From the NCBI GenBank assembly GCA_032622095.1, contig CP136066.1, positions 61,656,609-61,720,608 of the forward strand: a stretch of DNA of 64,000 nt, read 5' to 3'. The DNA is from Siphonodentalium dalli (Eukaryota > Mollusca > Scaphopoda > Gadilida > Siphonodentaliidae). A program made the translations under genes and the position numbers. A model generated the notes under the pieces. That model ran no database searches. It worked only from the letters and a program-made list of their open reading frames with translations, and was not told where the DNA came from. This document shows, piece by piece, positions 1 through 12,210 of the stretch (position 1 is its first letter; each line of letters starts with the position of its first letter).

Positions 1-3000
1 ATATACCAATTTAACTTGAATTGTCATGGGTGCTGGGCTGTCTCCATACCCTTAAAACCCACTAAGGAGCCCAAACTTTTGCATATCTTCTTATAATGAT
101 GCAGATCTTTCCAAAAACACTAGGAGACCTAGAAGTATATACCTATAATGGGTCACAGGACCCAATTCCAGTTAAATATACCAATTTAACCATTAAAAAA
201 ACCAAATATTCCCCCCTGACCAGAGCCCAAAATGCCATTCAGGTGCCCAAATCATCTTTTCCCATTGCCTCTATATATTCTAAAGTGAAATGTGGAATCA
301 TTTTCAGAATTGGTATAGTCTGAGAGATGGCTGACTCAGAAATATGTTTTCATAGGCACGGGTGCTGTATGGTTTTATCATGGGTGCTGTGGGTGTTGGG
401 CTGTTTCCATACCCTTAAAACCCACCGAGGAGCCCAAACTTTGTGCAAACTATTTGCATAGATGCATACCTATCCACAAACAACAAAAGTGCTGGAAGTA
501 GATACATATAATGGGTCATATGGCCCAATTCAAGTTAAATATACCAATTTAACTTGAATTGTCATGGGTGCTGGGCTGTCTCCATACCCTTAAAACCCAC
601 TAAGGAGCCCAAACTTTTGCATATCTTCTTATAATGATGCAGATCTTTCCAAAAACACTAGGAGACCTAGAAGTATATACCTATAATGGGTCACAGGACC
701 CAATTCCAGTTAAATATACCAATTTAACCATTAAAAAAACAAAATATTCCCCCCTGACCAGAGCCCAAAATGCCATTCAGGTGCCCAAATAATCTTTTCC
801 CATTGCCTCTATATATTCTAAAGTGAAATGTGGAATCATTTTCAGAATGGGTATAGTCTGAGAGATGGCTGACTCAGAAATATGTTTTCATAGGCACGGG
901 TGCTGTATGGTTTTATCATGGGTGCTGTGGGTGTTGGGCTGTTTCCATACCCTTAAAACCCACCGAGGAGCCCAAACTTTGTGCAAACTATTTGCATAGA
1001 TGCATACCTATCCACAAACAACAAAAGTGCTGGAAGTAGATACATATAATGGGTCATATGGCCCAATTCAAGTTAAATATACCAATTTAACTTGAATTGT
1101 CATGGGTGCTGGGCTGTCTCCATACCCTTAAAACCCACTAAGGAGCCCAAACTTTTGCATATCTTCTTATAATGATGCAGATCTTTCCAAAAACACTAGG
1201 AGACCTAGAAGTATATACCTATAATGGGTCACAGGACCCAATTCCAGTTAAATATACCAATTTAACCATTAAAAAAACCAAATATTCCCCCCTGACCAGA
1301 GCCCAAAATGCCATTCAGGTGCCCAAATCATCTTTTCCCATTGCCTCTATATATTCTAAAGTGAAATGTGGAATCATTTTCAGAATGGGTACAGTCTGAG
1401 AGATGGCTGACTCAGAAATATGTTTTCATAGGCACGGGTGCTGTATGGTTTTATCATGGGTGCTGTGGGTGTTGGGCTGTTTCCATACCCTTAAAACCCA
1501 CCGAGGAGCCCAAACTTTGTGCAAACTATTTGCATAGATGCATACCTATCCACAAACAACAAAAGTGCTGGAAGTAGATACATATAATGGGTCATATGGC
1601 CCAATTCAAGTTAAATATACCAATTTAACTTGAATTGTCATGGGTGCTGGGCTGTCTCCATACCCTTAAAACCCACTAAGGAGCCCAAACTTTTGCATAT
1701 CTTCTTATAATGATGCAGATCTTTCCAAAAACACTAGGAGACCTAGAAGTATATACCTATAATGGGTCACAGGACCCAATTCCAGTTAAATATACCAATT
1801 TAACCATTAAAAAAAACAAATATTCCCCCCTGACCAGAGCCCAAAATGCCATTCAGGTGCCCAAATCATCTTTTCCCATTGCCTCTATATATTCTAAAGT
1901 GAAATGTGGAATCATTTTCAGAATGGGTATAGTCTGAGAGATGGCTGACTCAGAAATATGTTTTCATAGGCACGGGTGCTGTATGGTTTTATCATGGGTG
2001 CTGTGGGTGTTGGGCTGTTTCCATACCCTTAAAACCCACCGAGGAGCCCAAACTTTGTGCAAACTATTTGCATAGATGCATACCTATCCACAAACAACAA
2101 AAGTGCTGGAAGTAGATACATATAATGGGTCATATGGCCCAATTCAAGTTAAATATACCAATTTAACTTGAATTGTCATGGGTGCTGGGCTGTCTCCATA
2201 CCCTTAAAACCCACTAAGGAGCCCAAACTTTTGCATATCTTCTTATAATGATGCAGATCTTTCCAAAAACACTAGGAGACCTAGAAGTATATACATATAA
2301 TTGGTCACAGGACCCAATTCCAGTTAAATATACCAATTTAACCATTAAAAAACCCAAATATTCCCCCCTGACCAGAGCCCAAAATGCCATTCAGGTGCCC
2401 AAATCATTTTTTTCCCATTGCCTCTATATATTCTAAAGTGAAATGTGGAATCATTTTCAGAATGGGTATAGTCTGAGAGATGGCTGACTCAGAAATATGT
2501 TTTCATAGGCACGGGTGCTGTATGGTTTTATCATGGGTGCTGTGGGTGTTGGGCTGTTTCCATACCCTTAAAACCCACCGAGGAGCCCAAACTTTGTGCA
2601 AACTATTTGCATAGATGCATACCTATCCACAAACAACAAAAGTGCTGGAAGTAGATACATATAATGGGTCATATGGCCCAATTCAAGTTAAATATACCAA
2701 TTTAACTTGAATTGTCATGGGTGCTGGGCTGTCTCCATACCCTTAAAACCCACTAAGGAGCCCAAACTTTTGCATATCTTCTTATAATGATGCAGATCTT
2801 TCCAAAAACACTAGGAGACCTAGAAGTATATACATATAATTGGTCACAGGACCCAATTCCAGTTAAATATACCAATTTAACCATTAAAAAACCCAAATAT
2901 TCCCCCCTGACCAGAGCCCAAAATGCCATTCAGGTGCCCAAATCATTTTTTCCCATTGCCTCTATATATTCTAAAGTGAAATGTGGAATCATTTTCAGAA

Positions 3001-3733
3001 TGGGTATAGTCTGAGAGATGGCTGACTCAGAAATATGTTTTCATAGGCACGGGTGCTGTATGGTTTTATCATGGGTGCTGTGGGTGTTGGGCTGTTTCCG
3101 TACCCTTAAAACCCACCGAGGAGCCCAAACTTTGTGCAAACTATTTGCATAGATGCATACCTATCCACAAACAACAAAAGTGCTGGAAGTAGATACATAT
3201 AATGGGTCATATGGCCCAATTCAAGTTAAATATACCAATTTAACTTGAATTGTCATGGGTGCTGGGCTGTCTCCATACCCTTAAAACCCACTAAGGAGCC
3301 CAAACTTTTGCATATCTTCTTATAATGATGCAGATCTTTCCAAAAACACTAGGAGACCTAGAAGTATATACCTATAATGGGTCACAGGACCCAATTCCAG
3401 TTAAATATACCAATTTAACCATTAAAAAAACCAAATATTCCCCCCTGACCAGAGTTCAAAATGCCATTCAGGTGCCCAAATCATCTTTTCCCATTGCCTC
3501 TATATATTCTAAAGTGAAATGTGGAATCATTTTCAGAATGGGTATAGTCTGAGAGATGGCTGACTCAGAAATATGTTTTCATAGGCACGGGTGCTGTATG
3601 GTTTTATCATGGGTGCTGTGGGTGTTGGGCTGTTTCCATACCCTTAAAACCCACCGAGGAGCCCAAACTTTGTGCAAACTATTTGCATAGATGCATACCT
3701 ATCCACAAACAACAAAAGTGCTGGAAGTAGATA
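1..3733. repeat. 538-bp satellite array, about seven units
   Basis: Equivalent points recur at 96, 634, 1172, 1710, 2248, 2787 and 3325, a period of 538 bp (one unit is 539 because of a longer T run near 2407). The array is open at the left window edge. Each unit is composite: a segment of about 175 bp starting GGGCTGTCTCC (35 in the first unit), about 188 bp of different sequence, then a diverged copy of the first segment starting GGGCTGTTTCC (398). Units differ by only a few bases. A short reading frame of 62-75 codons recurs in most units but is interrupted in the second, so it is read here as a by-product of the repeat and not a gene. Confidence 0.95.
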
Positions 3734-3960
3734 CCTAACAGTGATGGAATAGGTTATGTACAGTGCCCAAATTGGAGTTAAATGAATGATACTAATTTTA
3801 ATATTTTAAAAAAAACATATAGTTGCCTTAGGCTACCCTGAGCCCAAAATCGGTTCTAATAAGTTATATGTGCCCAAGTCATAATTATAGATCCCAAGTG
3901 AACCAGTTTTCAACATATGTAATATATGACACAAAACCCCCCTGCCAACTGTGACTATAA
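3734..3960. repeat. decayed satellite unit at the array edge
   Basis: The sequence keeps the order of landmarks of the 538-bp unit (CCCAATT..AGTTAAAT..CCAATTTAA..ACCAGAGCCCAAAATGCC..GTGCCCAAATCAT) as diverged matches such as GAGCCCAAAATCGG and GTGCCCAAGTCAT. This fits an old unit that has escaped homogenisation at the array border. Confidence 0.65.
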
Positions 3961-4173
3961 ACATGGCCTAAACGAATATATATATCTGGTAATTGTTTGT
4001 ATTATTTTGATTGCAACTGTACTACTGATAGTATATGCGTTATCATTGCATTCGTAGTAAAATATCATATCAGATCTCGTATTGCGCATGTGCTAGCGGA
4101 TGTTTTCATTGTGTGTTTATATTATTTGTTGTGGGTGGGTGGTTGGTCTCCCGTCTGGAGCATTCCCTATTAG

Positions 4174-4554
4174 CCTCTTTTAGGAACGGGTATCATAATT
4201 CCTCTTGATTAAAAAGACAGAATTAACTCATTAACAAATGCGTGTTGCCCCAAGCCGCGAATGCCAACAACAACGACATCGTTGGCATACCTCTTTTAGG
4301 GACGGGTATCATAATTCCTCTTGATTAAAAAGACAAAATTAACTCATTATAAAATGCGTGTTGTGTGATTCTTATGTCTGTCGTTCCTAGGAACGGGGGA
4401 AATTTTCATCGGGTCAGTTTGTACCTTAAATCATACCTCTTTTAGGGACGGGTACGATCATTTCTCTTGATTAAAAAGGCACAATTAACTCATTGAAAAG
4501 CCAAAAAATGTCATGTTTCGGACCAACGCCGCCGGTGGCGGGCTAACCTGCTAA
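4174..4554 (+). mobile_element. Helitron-like 3' portion with a three-copy short repeat
   Basis: Three copies of a sequence of about 60 bp (CCTCTTTTAGGGACGGGT.. to ..AACTCATT) lie at 4174-4232, 4290-4349 and 4436-4494. The stretch ends with the hairpin CCGCC-GGT-GGCGG followed by GCTAACCTGCTAA. A GC hairpin about ten bases before CTRR is the expected Helitron 3' end. The 5' limit of this copy is not clear, and no coding sequence is present. Confidence 0.55.
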
Positions 4555-5408
4555 TCTCTTATATATTTTGAGAACTACGTATATATATATATATATATAT
4601 ATGCGTGTGTATATATGTGTGTATGTGGGTACTTCATGGAATCGAAAACAGCTGCGCGGATCGACCTCAAATTTCGTATATAAGTGTAAAAACCCACGGG
4701 GATCGTCCACGTCGCATTTTGGACAAGCTCAGAGCACCTCTTCCCTCCCCAGTCACAAAAAATGGCACCGTGGGGGTTAACACACCAACGCTCCTTATAT
4801 CTTCCATATTGGGAGATTTAACCGGGTAACGCTCTTTATAGTCATCGACGTATTGATCTAAGAGGCGTAACTCTACATTTTTTATTAGTTTTCGCAATGT
4901 GATTCTTACGTCTGGGTCTCGGCGTGTGCGTCATTATACAGACATGAGCGTGTTGTGTGATTCTTACGTACTCAGGGCTTCCTAGGAACGCGGATCGGGT
5001 CAGTTTTTCCGCCCTAGGTGATTTTCACCTTGAAACGGGTACCCACAAATTATATATATGCGTGTTGTGTGATTCTTACGTACTTAGGGCTTCCTATGAA
5101 CGCGGATCGGGTCAGTTTTTCCGCCCTATGTGATTTTCACCTCGAAACGGGTACCCACAAATTATATATATGTGTGCATGTGTCCTTTATAGACTGGAAC
5201 CGATTGCACTCACACTTGCTACCTACGGGAAGTGTCATAGACGGGTTAAATTGTGACCCCGACCTGACCTTGACCTTGAAAATGATCAATTCAATGTCAA
5301 ATCTGGTAAAATATTGAAAAACCAAAAAATATTTTTAAAAATTAATTTAAAAAAATAAAAATGATCATGTTTCTGACGAACGCCGCCAGTGGCGGGCTAA
5401 CCTGCTAG
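4555..5408 (+). mobile_element. non-autonomous Helitron-like element, unit 2
   Basis: It begins TCTCTTATATATTTTGAGA directly after the CTAA end of the preceding unit and ends with CCGCC-AGT-GGCGG then GCTAACCTGCTAG (CTAG at 5405-5408). A TC-type AT-rich 5' end plus a hairpin before CTRR is diagnostic of Helitrons. An (AT)n tract lies at about 4579-4602. A 112-bp direct tandem duplication fills about 4948-5171. There is no Rep/helicase coding, so movement would have to be supplied in trans. Confidence 0.65.
4948..5171 (+). repeat. 112-bp direct tandem duplication
   Basis: GCGTGTTGTGTGATTCTTACG starts at 4948 and again at 5060. The two copies stay nearly identical through GGGTACCCACAAATTATATA. 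The duplication is internal to the Helitron-like unit, and a related single copy is seen at about 5950-6055. Confidence 0.85.
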
Positions 5409-5832
5409 TTTACTATATATTTTGAGACTTCCGTATATGTGTATATATGTGTGTATATACTTTATAGAATCGAAAACGGCTGGACAGATTGAGCTCAAAC
5501 TTCGTATCTAAGGGTAAAATCACGCGGACAATGTCGTCGTCGCGTTTTCGAGAAGCTCCTAGCACAGCTTCTCTCTTCCCAGTCACCGTCCTTGGCACTG
5601 TGGGGTTAATCGCGTTGATATTTAAAGAGCGTTCGTACCCGCATTGTCGTTGATAAAGTGCGTCTATATGACCTTGAAAATTATCAACTCAAGGTCAAAT
5701 CGGGTAAAACTGGAGGATTTCGACGAAATTTTACAATTAAATTAAAATAAAAAATTAAATTAAATTAAATTAAAAAAAATTTTAAATGTCATGTTTCTGA
5801 CGATTGCCGCCAGCGGCGGGCTAACATGCTAG
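5409..5832 (+). mobile_element. non-autonomous Helitron-like element, unit 3
   Basis: It starts TTTACTATATATTTTGAGAC immediately after CTAG and ends with CCGCC-AGC-GGCGG then GCTAACATGCTAG. The interior shares blocks with units 2 and 5 (for example TCGAAAACGGCTGGACAGAT). Its first base pair departs from TC, which suggests decay or end-to-end insertion. It is non-coding. Confidence 0.65.
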
Positions 5833-6312
5833 TGTACTATATATTTTGAGACTTCCGTATATATATAATTGTGTATATATATCCTTTATAGAATCGAACA
5901 CGACTGGACAGATTGAGCTCAAACTTCCTATCGAAGGGTAAAATTCCACGGACTTAGGGGTTCCAAGGAACGGGTGAGATTTTCATCCGGTCAGTTTTTC
6001 CGCGCGAGGTGACCTTCACCTTCAAACGGGTACCCACAAATGATATATATGTGTGTGTGTCCTTTATAGATTCAAACCGATTGAGCTCAAACTTGCTACC
6101 TGGAGTACTTTTGTGCGGGAAGTGTCATGGACGGGTCAAATTGTGACACCGACCTGACCTTGACCTCGAAAATGATCAACTCAAGGTAAAATCGGGTAAC
6201 ACTGGCGGATTTCGACGAAATTTTACACCTAGGTGCAGCACACGTGTCTCGGAAGCTGTTGCAATTTTTTTTTCGAAAAAAGACATGGGACGATTGCCGC
6301 CAGTGGCGGGCT
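5833..6312 (+). mobile_element. non-autonomous Helitron-like element, unit 4
   Basis: It starts TGTACTATATATTTTGAGAC and ends with CCGCC-AGT-GGCGG then GCTAACCTGCTAG at 6309-6312. The first ~100 bp resemble unit 3, while the middle (about 5950-6190) resembles the 112-bp repeat of unit 2, so units share modules in different combinations. It is non-coding. Confidence 0.65.
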
Positions 6313-6475
6313 AACCTGCTAGTCTACTATATATTTTGAGACTTCCGCATATATATATGTGTGTGTGTGTATATACTTTATAGAATCGAAAACGGCTGGA
6401 CAGATTGAGTTCAAACTTCCTATCTAAGGGTAAAAGCACACGGAACGCGTCGTCGCGGCGTTTTCGAGAAGCTCC
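6313..6475 (+). mobile_element. truncated Helitron-like 5' end, unit 5
   Basis: It starts TCTACTATATATTTTGAGAC right after CTAG and follows unit 3 up to TTTTCGAGAAGCTCC, where similarity stops. No 3' hairpin follows, so this is a 5' fragment. Confidence 0.6.
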
Positions 6476-7642
6476 GAATTTACCATGGTTTACATGAGAT
6501 GGGCCATGTTTTGTTCGTAAAATGAGCCGCTTTGCCATCAGAGACGGATTTCAAGATGACGACAATGTGCAGTATAAAATGGCCGCCATTGAACACGTAA
6601 GTCAAAATTTATTCTGTTCGTTTGCTGACAAAAAAGGGAAATATCACAATATGCGTATACGATCAGCACCCGATCTCCAGTGGGTTATCTGAATAACTAT
6701 CAGGAGAAGTCATATTGACATTATTGACTTCCAGTATAACTACATTTATAGAAAAAAAAAGTTGAAAACATTTGATGGGAATTTAAAGTAAAAATAAAAT
6801 TACGCCCATCTATCGAAAATAAGCTTGAAATCATTGCGACAATATTAAAACGACATAATTAATCTCTTAAGAGTATCAAAATTGCACATAGTTAGGTTTA
6901 GTTACATCAGTTTTCCCACATAATACGATAATATACGTTTTATGTGTAAAATACGGGGAACTATATATTACGGCATACTAAAGTGAGTTATGAAACCATT
7001 TCCGGTAATTTCGGAGAATTCAAAACCGAAAGTTGATTTTCACTTAAAAGTTGTGAATTTAGGCATTGCCTAATGTCCGATCGCTCTCAATGACGAACCA
7101 TATTTAAGGAAGAGTAATTTTGAACGTGTCAGCACTGGTGGTACCAACAATCGCATGAATGATTTTGTGCTTGGTGTAAATTTGATAACTTTTGGAAGAC
7201 TTGTTTACAAAATGGCTGACGACAATTTCAACCACTCTGACATCTTTTAACAAGAAAACTCACAACACACAACGTTTGTAACGCTAATCATATATATTTA
7301 CACACTAAGTGTTGTCATCACTAAATCCAGCATTCTGATTGGTCGGCGCCCACGTGGCTAGTTGCAGTTATTTCTCGGTGAATGCGCATCGCCTCATAAC
7401 ACCAAGCTAATAACACCATCGATACGTCATTAGATTTGGAAAGACGAACGCGTAATGCTTTGGGCGCATTTTGAATCGCGCAGGATTGACTTAATACATC
7501 ATCGGGTTTCAACATGAAGAGAAATTGTTCCTATTAACTTTTGCCAAGGGTGCTATTGGGTATTTTGGGCTGATCTTGTCACGATACACTTTTCGATTTA
7601 AATATATTTACAAAAGTGGCTTTTTCGCTAAATGTATATAAA
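6476..7642. other. intergenic, no gene recognised
   Basis: AT-rich single-copy-looking sequence. The short open frames here have no recognisable domain, and no repeat of note was seen. Confidence 0.5.
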
Positions 7643-7806
7643 TATAAGGATTAACTGTCATGTGGACTATTTTTATGGAGAGGTAACGGTGAGGTAAGTG
7701 GACATAACTTGTATGTAAAACCCTTCGGGTTTTACACAAGTTATGTCCACTTACCTCACCGTTACATCTCCATAAAAACAGTCCACATGACAGTTAATCC
7801 TTATAT
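7643..7806. repeat. 164-bp near-perfect palindrome (arms about 80 bp)
   Basis: The two arms, centred on CCCTTCGGG at about 7725, are reverse complements with only a few mismatches: AAGGATTAACTGTCATGTGG on the left and the complement ending CCACATGACAGTTAATCCTT on the right. It would form a long hairpin with a three-base loop. It could be a young fold-back or MITE-type element or a source of hairpin RNA; no target duplication was identified. Confidence 0.9.
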
Positions 7807-10800
7807 ATGATATTTTTATCATTATACTCATGGTTGCCACGTATTTTTTCTTGTGCCATTTCTCATAAACAGCTTTAATCCTGCTGCCAAGTTCTGGTCA
7901 CATGCTATTTTGTATTGCTGACCAGAGTGGACACACCGCAATATTTTTACAATTTGGAGGAGTAACGTCTAGATATTTTGTTCTGTTTTGGTTCTAATCA
8001 AATTATAATAGTTAATTTTATAATCCTATCAAGTGCCTAATTTAGGCTGAAAGTGAAATTAATAATTATAATATTAATAGTGTCAGAATTATTTACTCAG
8101 ATCACATGGCAATTTCACTCTGTCTCAATGCATAATATTAAATAATACACGTGATCGTTGGGAATTTTCTCCAAATTAATAATCATGTTGACACTATTAC
8201 CAGGCACCCGAATGACCTGATATTATTCAACTATACTAGTTGAATACGTATTATCGTTTCATGGATCTTCAAAACAAGGAAAATAATCCAACAATAAATA
8301 CCATATATGTGGCTTACTAGATCATGCCATGAATCGCTATATATGGGCTTAGCCAGAGTAGAGATTCATGGCATGATCTAATTCCACAAAAATGGTTCAC
8401 GTTGCACGAATCAAATTTTATCTAAAGCTTGTTCATTTACTGTATTATTGTTACACTTCAATGTGGCTGCATGTTCAAATGTCTCATAGTTTATGCATAA
8501 AATAGGAAGAAAATTGGTTCAATATCGTCATATTTAACTATTTATATTTAGTCAAATTTAGGATGTGCCACACCTGGTTATCATGTTACAGGCACTTGGC
8601 TTGGATGTACATGATCAACATATTGGGAACGGGTTGTGAAAGAGCTATAATTAATTGACTGGTATAATGTGCATATGCATGCTGGAGTATTATATATACC
8701 CCCTCCCCAAATCTGGTCCAAACAGTTGGAAATAAATATGTCTGACCAAACATTAATAGTTGGAAATTTCACAACAATAATATGTAGAAATTGTTCTTAT
8801 AGTTTTAATTTTCCAACCAGTTATTAGTGGGGAATTTGATTTTTTTCGGCCAATAATCACATAGTTTCATATCTTTGACCCAAATCATGAACTGAAATGG
8901 CCATCAGTTTGAAATTTTCAACTTTATAAGGCGGGTGTCATATTGGAAATTTCCTGGAAACTTTTTAATATCAGTTAGAAAATTATAACCAAAGGTAGAG
9001 GGGTGCAAATTGTATTTTGCAAACTTGGGACTGCATGGGAGGGAGTTTGCTTGGTCTGGGATCCTGGGTCAAGGGCCGTGATTTTGGAAATGTCATAGAC
9101 GGCGGACACCCCACCCTCAACAGATATCATCTTAGCCATGTTCCTGTGTGTACTGGATACATGGTACTAATTAATTACATCTGTGTATTATGTCAGTAAT
9201 TAATATGCAGCAATCTGATTTTCCACATGTGGAATATTATTGCAACTTAACCCTCAAATAATATTTTAACTCACTCAGTGTTATCCTAATTTTCATAAAA
9301 TATTGCTTTTGGATTTGTTAAGCGACAAAATGTTTTGTTTTAATTACATTTGACTGGACACTAACATAATGGATTCTTATGGGGTTGTCTTGTACCCGGT
9401 AGGAGAAGTACAATGAGAGGTTAGTTCCTGATTACCTGTAACTGTCAACATGTACAGGTAAGTTGAGATACATAATTTCAATTCATTAAGTTGGATACCA
9501 CAATTAGCTGGAAACAAATGTGTTGAACATCCCATCACATTTAATAACATTAAATCACATTTGTGATTTTGTCCCCCCCCCCGTGTACCTATAATATATC
9601 TCTTTTATGCTTGTACCAGAGTTAAAGACACACAGTAGTTGTCGCGTGAACTGGGATCTTTGTTAAGTTACATGTGAATTATCAAAATATTTCTGTTTTA
9701 TTTTATCCTATCGCTGCCATCCAATAGCAAAGACACATTCAGGATCTATCAAGTAATTACATTAAACTTCAAACCGTTGCTGGAACCCATTTAAGGTATT
9801 CGTTAAATCTAATTTGTAGTCCCCCTCCCATAAAGCTTTTTTCAAGGCATTGAGATTGACCACTCAATGCTTCGTGTACATACGTTTTACATGAAAATAG
9901 TTTGTCATTTTATTTTTATAATATGTGGTGTCTAATGAGAATTTACTCCGAGAGAGCTTTTGTTATTTTATTAGTGTAAACGTGGTGTCGGTGGCTACAC
10001 CACCCCCGAGAAAGCTAATGTTGTTATACATCGGTGATTGAAATAACTTGGAATTACATAAATGGAATCCTTGCCACTTGTAATCAATGACAATGCCGAT
10101 AACTGTGAGGTTGCCTTGCTGATACCAGTGGTAGCAACAATGAGCAGATGGGCAGGTATGTAATTTAATTTAGCGTCAATACTGCACATTGACACATGCT
10201 ATGATCTCCAACAGTTATGTGCGATGTTCGGTATGAGCCATACCCATGGTCCATTATATGACAAATACATTACTCTACAGAAAGTGACACCTTTGATGTC
10301 AATATAACTGTATTTTAACAGGCGTATCACCAATATACAATGGCATACTGTGAGATTGATTACTTTGATATCCTATTAGGATAAATATATAATGGAGCCT
10401 TTCCTCGAACATACACGATGCCACGAAGCGCGAGAAATGTTTACAAGATTTCGTATTAGTAATCACAATTCGGACATAGAGAAAGGTAGACTAAAACAAC
10501 CAACAACTCCAGTTAACGAGAGGCCGATCACGATCGGCAGATGTTTAACCAATATCTTGGCGATAGTGATTACCTGTAACTGATAATTTGTGAAAGATAT
10601 GATTACAGGAATCCATATATCAGTACCCAACTTGAAATAAAAAACTCAAATCAATTGTCTTAAGAATGTATTTGGGGTGGGGGATTAGTTTTAAATATCA
10701 TAACTCTGTCCCTATTCACACAAGGACCTCTCACTGCGAGATCCAACGGTTTAGTGATTTCGGAGGATATTTTTAGGTGTTTAATTTCACTCATAGGAAG

Positions 10801-11306
10801 CAACAGTGATAAATCCATATCTCTGCCACTTTTGACATGCCATGTATTCAAAATTAATTCATTTCTAAAGAGAAATTATAATTTGTCGATAAGCCAAATT
10901 GCTTAGAACATACATGTATGGGATTCCATCTCATATTTAAATTGTACTTTAATTACCCCCCCCCCAGTTGTTATTTGTTTATCAAACATGGACATATAAG
11001 ATCAGATCTGACCTGTGTATTAAATAAGGAATGGTTATATTGTTATGTACATGTAATATTAAGTGTTTCATAACACGGGTGTATGGTTTTCAAAAATATA
11101 TGTAGTTTATACAATACAAAAGTGTTATCTATATAATGTTACACAGATATAATATGATGAGGATGCTTGTCTGTTTTGGTGATAACCGTCTGTATAGTCA
11201 TGACATACATTGAAGTTAATGCACACAAATTATACGATGCAAGCTCTGTGTCCATCTTCTGCTGTTAAGTTATAATTGTGTTCGAGTCACAACACTCCCT
11301 ATACAA
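7807..11306. other. intergenic, no gene recognised
   Basis: Apart from the hairpin at 8318-8380 this is AT-rich non-coding sequence with several poly-C runs (for example about 9575 and 10960). The open frames are short and domain-free. The 3' UTR of the GIMAP gene probably occupies part of the right end, but its limit cannot be placed. Confidence 0.5.
8318..8380. repeat. perfect 18-bp inverted repeat with 27-nt loop
   Basis: TAGATCATGCCATGAATC at 8318-8335 is exactly complementary to GATTCATGGCATGATCTA at 8363-8380. The flanks do not extend the pairing. The size suits a small structured RNA or a fold-back remnant; there is no evidence of transcription. Confidence 0.85.
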
Positions 11307-12196
11307 TCACATGATCGAACAAAACACCGCTAAAACAACTATTCCCACAACCGGTAATAACTCAACAATAATAGGGATTATTTTAGCCGCAATGCTGGTG
11401 CGAACGGCCGCCTTATCCTGTTCACACTGTCGTTCCAATTCCGTTATTTGGTTCAGATACATCTCCCTCTGGACCTCATTAGCTTGGACAATTTGTTTTC
11501 TGATGGCTTCGATTTCCTCATTCTTCTTTTCTTCCAAATCACGCTTGCGTTTAACCTCCTCTGTGTGCATGAGTTTCTCTGCAGCGACATAGATTGCGTC
11601 GGTATAATATTTTCCACCATTACGTTCCACGGTGGCATTGACAAGGTCAATTAATTCACGTGACTGCTGCTTTTTCTCTTCAGCTTCTGCTCGATTATTA
11701 AAGAAAATAAATTTGTTCTCACATTCTTCAAGTGTGAGTTTAAGGGCATCTGGAAGATCCGTCAGAAATTTATCTATGGATATTTTCTTGGCGTCAAGTT
11801 CATCTTTTCTCACGAACAGGACTATCATGTATCTCATAACTTCTTTGCCGAATGTTTCCTTTATCAGTTTAACAGTGTCGGCATCTTGTTGCGTGAATCG
11901 GTCGATGGTGACGACGATGATAAACGCATGAGGACCCGGAGCTGACATAACTATGCACTTTGCAATCTCCTCCCTGATCTCGTTGTTGGTCACACGGCTG
12001 TCAAAATATCCGGGGGTGTCTATAACTTGGACCATTGAATTGGAGTCAGAACAACAGCATGTCGTCACCGAGTTTCCACATGTTCTGGATTCGAAAGCTT
12101 GTTTGCCCAAGATTGTGTTTCCAGTGGCACTTTTGCCGGTTCCCGTCGTACCCAGTAATACAATCCTCAGCATCTCATTCTGTTCTGTTCGGTAGG
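11307..12196 (-). CDS. GIMAP/AIG1-family GTPase, last coding exon
   Basis: Encodes an AIG1-type guanine nucleotide-binding domain, the family of immune-associated GTPases that act on intracellular membranes. Numbering from an upstream in-frame ATG at 12260, the G1 loop is residues 37-44 (GTTGTGKS) and G3 is DTPG at 81-84. The family's conserved box is SAPGPHAF at 106-113. G4 is the RKDE region (151-154), with RKD in place of a canonical TKxD, and the G5-like FFNNR is at 186-190. A charged coiled coil (about 232-288) follows, then a hydrophobic C-terminal anchor (about 293-317), so the protein is probably tail-anchored. A splice acceptor (CTTTCATTTACAG) ends at 12197, so this exon probably begins at 12196 in phase 1. 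The in-frame ATG at 12173 is an alternative start. The upstream exon was not identified. Confidence 0.9.
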
Positions 12197-12210
12197 CTGT
12201 AAATGAAAGC
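12197..12210 (-). promoter_or_regulatory. 3' splice acceptor of the GIMAP exon
   Basis: Read on the minus strand this is a pyrimidine-rich stretch ending TTTACAG, directly upstream of GIMAP coding sequence and in a phase compatible with it. It implies a separate 5' exon. Similarity to the inverted duplicate (near 17650) is lost at this point. Confidence 0.6.

Noticed and set aside
96-3552. Recurring 62-75-codon frames in each satellite unit
   Set aside because: They follow the repeat period, are broken in one unit, and have no codon signal or domain; they are by-products of the satellite.
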